Source of the DNA: Rhodobacteraceae bacterium UBA2776
GTDB lineage: Bacteria > Pseudomonadota > Alphaproteobacteria > Rhodobacterales > Rhodobacteraceae
Length of the DNA: 45,190 nt
Assembly (NCBI GenBank): GCA_002352425.1
Contig: DEIK01000002.1
Coordinates: 610 to 45,799, forward strand
Reading direction: 5' to 3'
Below are positions 42,824 through 45,190 of this stretch, piece by piece. Each line of letters opens with the position of its first letter. Within the stretch, counting starts at the first letter, position 1. The notes under the pieces were generated by a model. The model was given only the letters and a program-made list of their open reading frames with translations, made no database searches and had not been told where the DNA came from. The translations under genes were made by a program, and so were the position numbers.

Positions 42824-44066
42824 CTGAGGTCGCTGCCTTTTTGGTTTTGCGGGCCGCAGTTTTCTTGCGCTTCGTGGGTTTGGTCGAAATGCGTTCGGGT
42901 GGGGCGTCTTCCATATCCTGAAGATAATGCGCCGCATTGCTTAAGCTGGCCGTCAAACGTCCCAATAGCTCTGCTTGGGCATCTTTCTCAGCGAGAAGCG
43001 TCTTGTAACGGTTTTGCAGGTCTTTCAGGTCCGTCTCGCGAAGTGATTGTATGCGCAGGCTCATCCCCAGATTATGCTCTGCTGCTTTGATCTTGGCGTT
43101 CATTGGGATTTGTTCTTGCTGGGTCAGATCGCGTTCATCGGTGAGGCTCGAAACTTGCTGTTGGAGTGCAGCGATTTGGGCCAAATGGGCGTCTCGTGCA
43201 TTGGCATTGCGTTGAATTTCCAGTTGCAACGGCGCCAATTGCTGTTGCAGCGCTTCAATCTCGGCGACGAATTCTGCAGCCTTGGCCTTAGCTTTGTTGG
43301 CGTTTTGATCGCTCTCATTTTGAAACGCTTTCAATTGCGCATTTGTTTCTTCAGCGGCTTGCGTGGCTTTGATCAAGTCGGTTTTTGTCTCGGCCAACTC
43401 GACCTCAAAACGTGCCTGTTTCGCCGCAGCGTCGTCATAGACCAGCGATAAGGTCGGGAGGTCAGGATCGCTATAATCCCAAAATACATTGCCGGCAAAA
43501 AACCGCGTTCCAAGCCACGCGTGAATTTCATCTATCAAGGTTGCCCCCTGATAGAGCGCTTCCCGACCTTCGCTAATCCGCAGATATTTGAACAGTTGCA
43601 AGAATTGCGCATTTTCCAAAGCGCGTAGGATATCCATCGCTTCGCCCGGTGCCTCTATGACCAGCATATTGTCGTCAGTTTCGGACAGGTTTAGGCCCTG
43701 CATCAGCTCAACGGGATTTTGGATTTTAACGGGTTCTTGGCTGAGAACCTCAAGTGCCGGGAAAATCTGGGTCAAGCCGGTCGGGGTTCGTAGACTGTTC
43801 AAATCGGCAAAGGAAAACCGGTTGAGCAATTGACCGTGCTCGCCGTTACTTATCGCAGCTTCGATCACTGATACTTGAGAGTGAGTGCCGGTTTTTTCGC
43901 GTAGCAACCCTGCCGTCGCGGGGTCTGGTTCGACCAAAATCACAGCCGTGGCACCATCCTTTAGATAATCTGACAGATCATCACAAAGGCCGGCGCCGAT
44001 ATGCACGATATGCCCAAGGGTCGGCGCTTGATGTGCAGCAACGATCCATGAGGAGACACTAACCAT
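42816..44066 (-). CDS. Rossmann (FkbM-like) protein with coiled coil and Lys-rich tail
   Basis: The 416-residue protein has an unusual build. Residues 1 to about 190 look like a SAM-methyltransferase-type Rossmann domain (IVHIGAGLCDDLSDYL at 20-35, then AVILVEPDPATAGLL with the acidic residue after strand 2). About 200-370 is a long Gln/Ala/Glu-rich coiled coil. The last 23 residues are strongly basic (TKPTKRKKTAARKTKKAATS), like a histone H1-type tail. The start is the ATG at 44066 after AAGGA, four bases into the gap behind the upstream gene. The coiled coil may scaffold the glycan enzymes, and the basic tail may bind membrane, nucleic acid or an anionic sulfated polymer. None of this is proven. 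Confidence 0.7.
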   Translation of the reverse strand: MVSVSSWIVAAHQAPTLGHIVHIGAGLCDDLSDYLKDGATAVILVEPDPATAGLLREKTGTHSQVSVIEAAISNGEHGQLLNRFSFADLNSLRTPTGLTQIFPALEVLSQEPVKIQNPVELMQGLNLSETDDNMLVIEAPGEAMDILRALENAQFLQLFKYLRISEGREALYQGATLIDEIHAWLGTRFFAGNVFWDYSDPDLPTLSLVYDDAAAKQARFEVELAETKTDLIKATQAAEETNAQLKAFQNESDQNANKAKAKAAEFVAEIEALQQQLAPLQLEIQRNANARDAHLAQIAALQQQVSSLTDERDLTQQEQIPMNAKIKAAEHNLGMSLRIQSLRETDLKDLQNRYKTLLAEKDAQAELLGRLTASLSNAAHYLQDMEDAPPERISTKPTKRKKTAARKTKKAATSDE

Positions 44067-44068
44067 TG

Positions 44069-45190
44069 CTATTTCCTTCTTTTGAGTGCGCCGAGCGTCT
44101 GGCTGATTTTGCGTAAGGGTCCAGTGATGCGCCACGAGTTCGATCTGTAAAGCTGATCAATTTCGTGTTGCAAGGTCGCGACCTGCGCCTGCAAATGGCC
44201 ATTTGCAGGGCCGCTTCCGGCACCATTGCCTGCAACCTTTTGCCGCATTTTTTCTGCGTCTTGATAATAGGTTTCCGCGGTGGCCTGTAGCTGGATAACC
44301 TGTTCTTGCAACAGTGCGACTGAGGACGAAACAGGCAATCCGCGCCCGTTGGCGCCTGTCTTCATCCGAGTTTGCGAATGGGCTATGGCGGCGGCAATAT
44401 CAATCCCGGCGTAGGTGTTGGCAGGTACAGTGCCGCTGGCGCGCAACTCGGCCAAAAGGCGCTGAGTGCTGGAAGCATTTTCCAACAAAAGACTAGCGAG
44501 CGCGCAATACAAGGGATCGGTTTTTGATAGGGGGTGGAGCAACCCTTGGGGTAGGTTGTCTTCAGATGCCGCGGGGCTGGCATGGCTATGCTCCACAATC
44601 TGCAATGATTTTCGGGTCTTACGAAAGAACGCCAAGTGGGCGTTTGCGTTGGCTTGCCAATCCTTGATCGCTTGACTGCCGTCTTCGCCTTGTTGCAAGG
44701 CCGTTGAAACAACATCCAGCGGGTCGGGATAGACCAGGAAACCTTTGCCATCATTGCCCAGGGCTGCTTTGGCCGATGCCAAGTCAACTGCATTCGTGTT
44801 TAGTGATCCATCGGCGGCCATAATATAGATGCCAAAAATGGCGGGTGAAACGGAGGGGCAGACTGCTTGAATTTCCTGCGCGAGATTGCGGGCCAATGTC
44901 GGCAGATCATGACGTTCATTGGCTAAGGCCCGCCCGGTATCGGCCAATTTTTGGCGTAGGGTTGGGTCGCCTAATTCGGTGAGCGCGGATTTAAGGGCGG
45001 TGATGTCAGGTGTGTCGACGATCTGGGCAGTTTTGTGTTGCATCACATAATCAATGGTTGCCACGTCTTTGGGTCCATGCACCAAGATTGGCACACCAGA
45101 ACCCAGATACTCAGGTAGTTTATTGGCCATGCTGTAGCGGACATAACGCAGTGATGCTTCGTCAAAATTATAGGCGATCACCAGGGCATC
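44069..45190 (-). CDS. GT4-like glycosyltransferase, C-terminal part (N-terminus outside window)
   Basis: The frame is open to the last base, so the start lies beyond the window. The first visible residues (ALVIAYNFDE, then MANKLPEYLGSGVPILVHGP and the following IDYV) match the nucleotide-sugar-binding C-terminal lobe of GT-B family 4 transferases. About 250 further residues form an additional region, and a helical segment near the end (YYQDAEKMRQKV; HLQAQVATLQHEIDQLY) leads into SNSWRITGPLRKI, a tail motif common in large polysaccharide-locus transferases of Proteobacteria. It is the most upstream visible gene of the minus-strand glycan run. Sugar specificity is unknown. Confidence 0.75.
   Translation of the reverse strand, partial: DALVIAYNFDEASLRYVRYSMANKLPEYLGSGVPILVHGPKDVATIDYVMQHKTAQIVDTPDITALKSALTELGDPTLRQKLADTGRALANERHDLPTLARNLAQEIQAVCPSVSPAIFGIYIMAADGSLNTNAVDLASAKAALGNDGKGFLVYPDPLDVVSTALQQGEDGSQAIKDWQANANAHLAFFRKTRKSLQIVEHSHASPAASEDNLPQGLLHPLSKTDPLYCALASLLLENASSTQRLLAELRASGTVPANTYAGIDIAAAIAHSQTRMKTGANGRGLPVSSSVALLQEQVIQLQATAETYYQDAEKMRQKVAGNGAGSGPANGHLQAQVATLQHEIDQLYRSNSWRITGPLRKISQTLGALKRRK

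Overview
The window reads as a chromosomal piece of a marine alphaproteobacterium of the Rhodobacterales (roseobacter type). This rests on the housekeeping order heparinase-like gene, purH, lspA, DUF3035 lipoprotein, two M16 peptidase genes, mutL, rmuC and DUF3775, on moderate GC, and on many RTX proteins. The genus cannot be named from the sequence. There are no RNA genes, insertion sequences, phage genes or CRISPR arrays that I can support, and no gene-free stretch longer than 300 bases.

Left part (1-10257, all +): conserved genes for purine synthesis (purH), lipoprotein maturation (lspA), a small lipoprotein, a secreted active/inactive M16 peptidase pair, mismatch repair (mutL), rmuC and a small DUF3775 protein. 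Many are joined by ATGA overlaps. The first gene is cut by the window edge.

Middle (10365-14119): a GlfT/rhamnosyltransferase-like GT2, then a polysaccharide ABC exporter split over two strands. The permease is on - and the polysaccharide co-polymerase plus ATPase are on +.

RTX block (14290-26108): a 1173-residue beta-propeller/RTX protein on +, a P-loop sulfotransferase-like gene on -, three tandem paralogous RTX proteins with an unrecognised N-terminal domain (each with its own well-formed sigma-70-like promoter), an M10 serralysin-type protease, and a small secreted protein. The three paralogs and the protease share one type of C-terminal secretion domain. No type I secretion genes lie in the window.

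Right part (26323-45190): glf (UDP-galactopyranose mutase) on +, then an almost unbroken - strand run of 17 genes. In transcription order this is a partial GT4-like gene, a Rossmann/coiled-coil protein, a sulfotransferase, gmd, three more sulfotransferases with an FkbM methyltransferase between two of them, a fourth, fcl, manC, an aldose 1-dehydrogenase, an SMP-30 lactonase, another sulfotransferase, a GlfT2-like galactofuranosyltransferase, a GT2 and a GT10 fucosyltransferase-like gene. Together these make GDP-mannose, GDP-L-fucose and UDP-galactofuranose, transfer at least fucose and galactofuranose, and decorate the product with methyl and sulfate groups. Seven sulfotransferase-like genes lie in the window. 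The main inference is a locus for a heavily sulfated, fucose- and galactofuranose-containing surface polysaccharide, exported by the nearby ABC system and perhaps deployed together with secreted calcium-binding RTX proteins.
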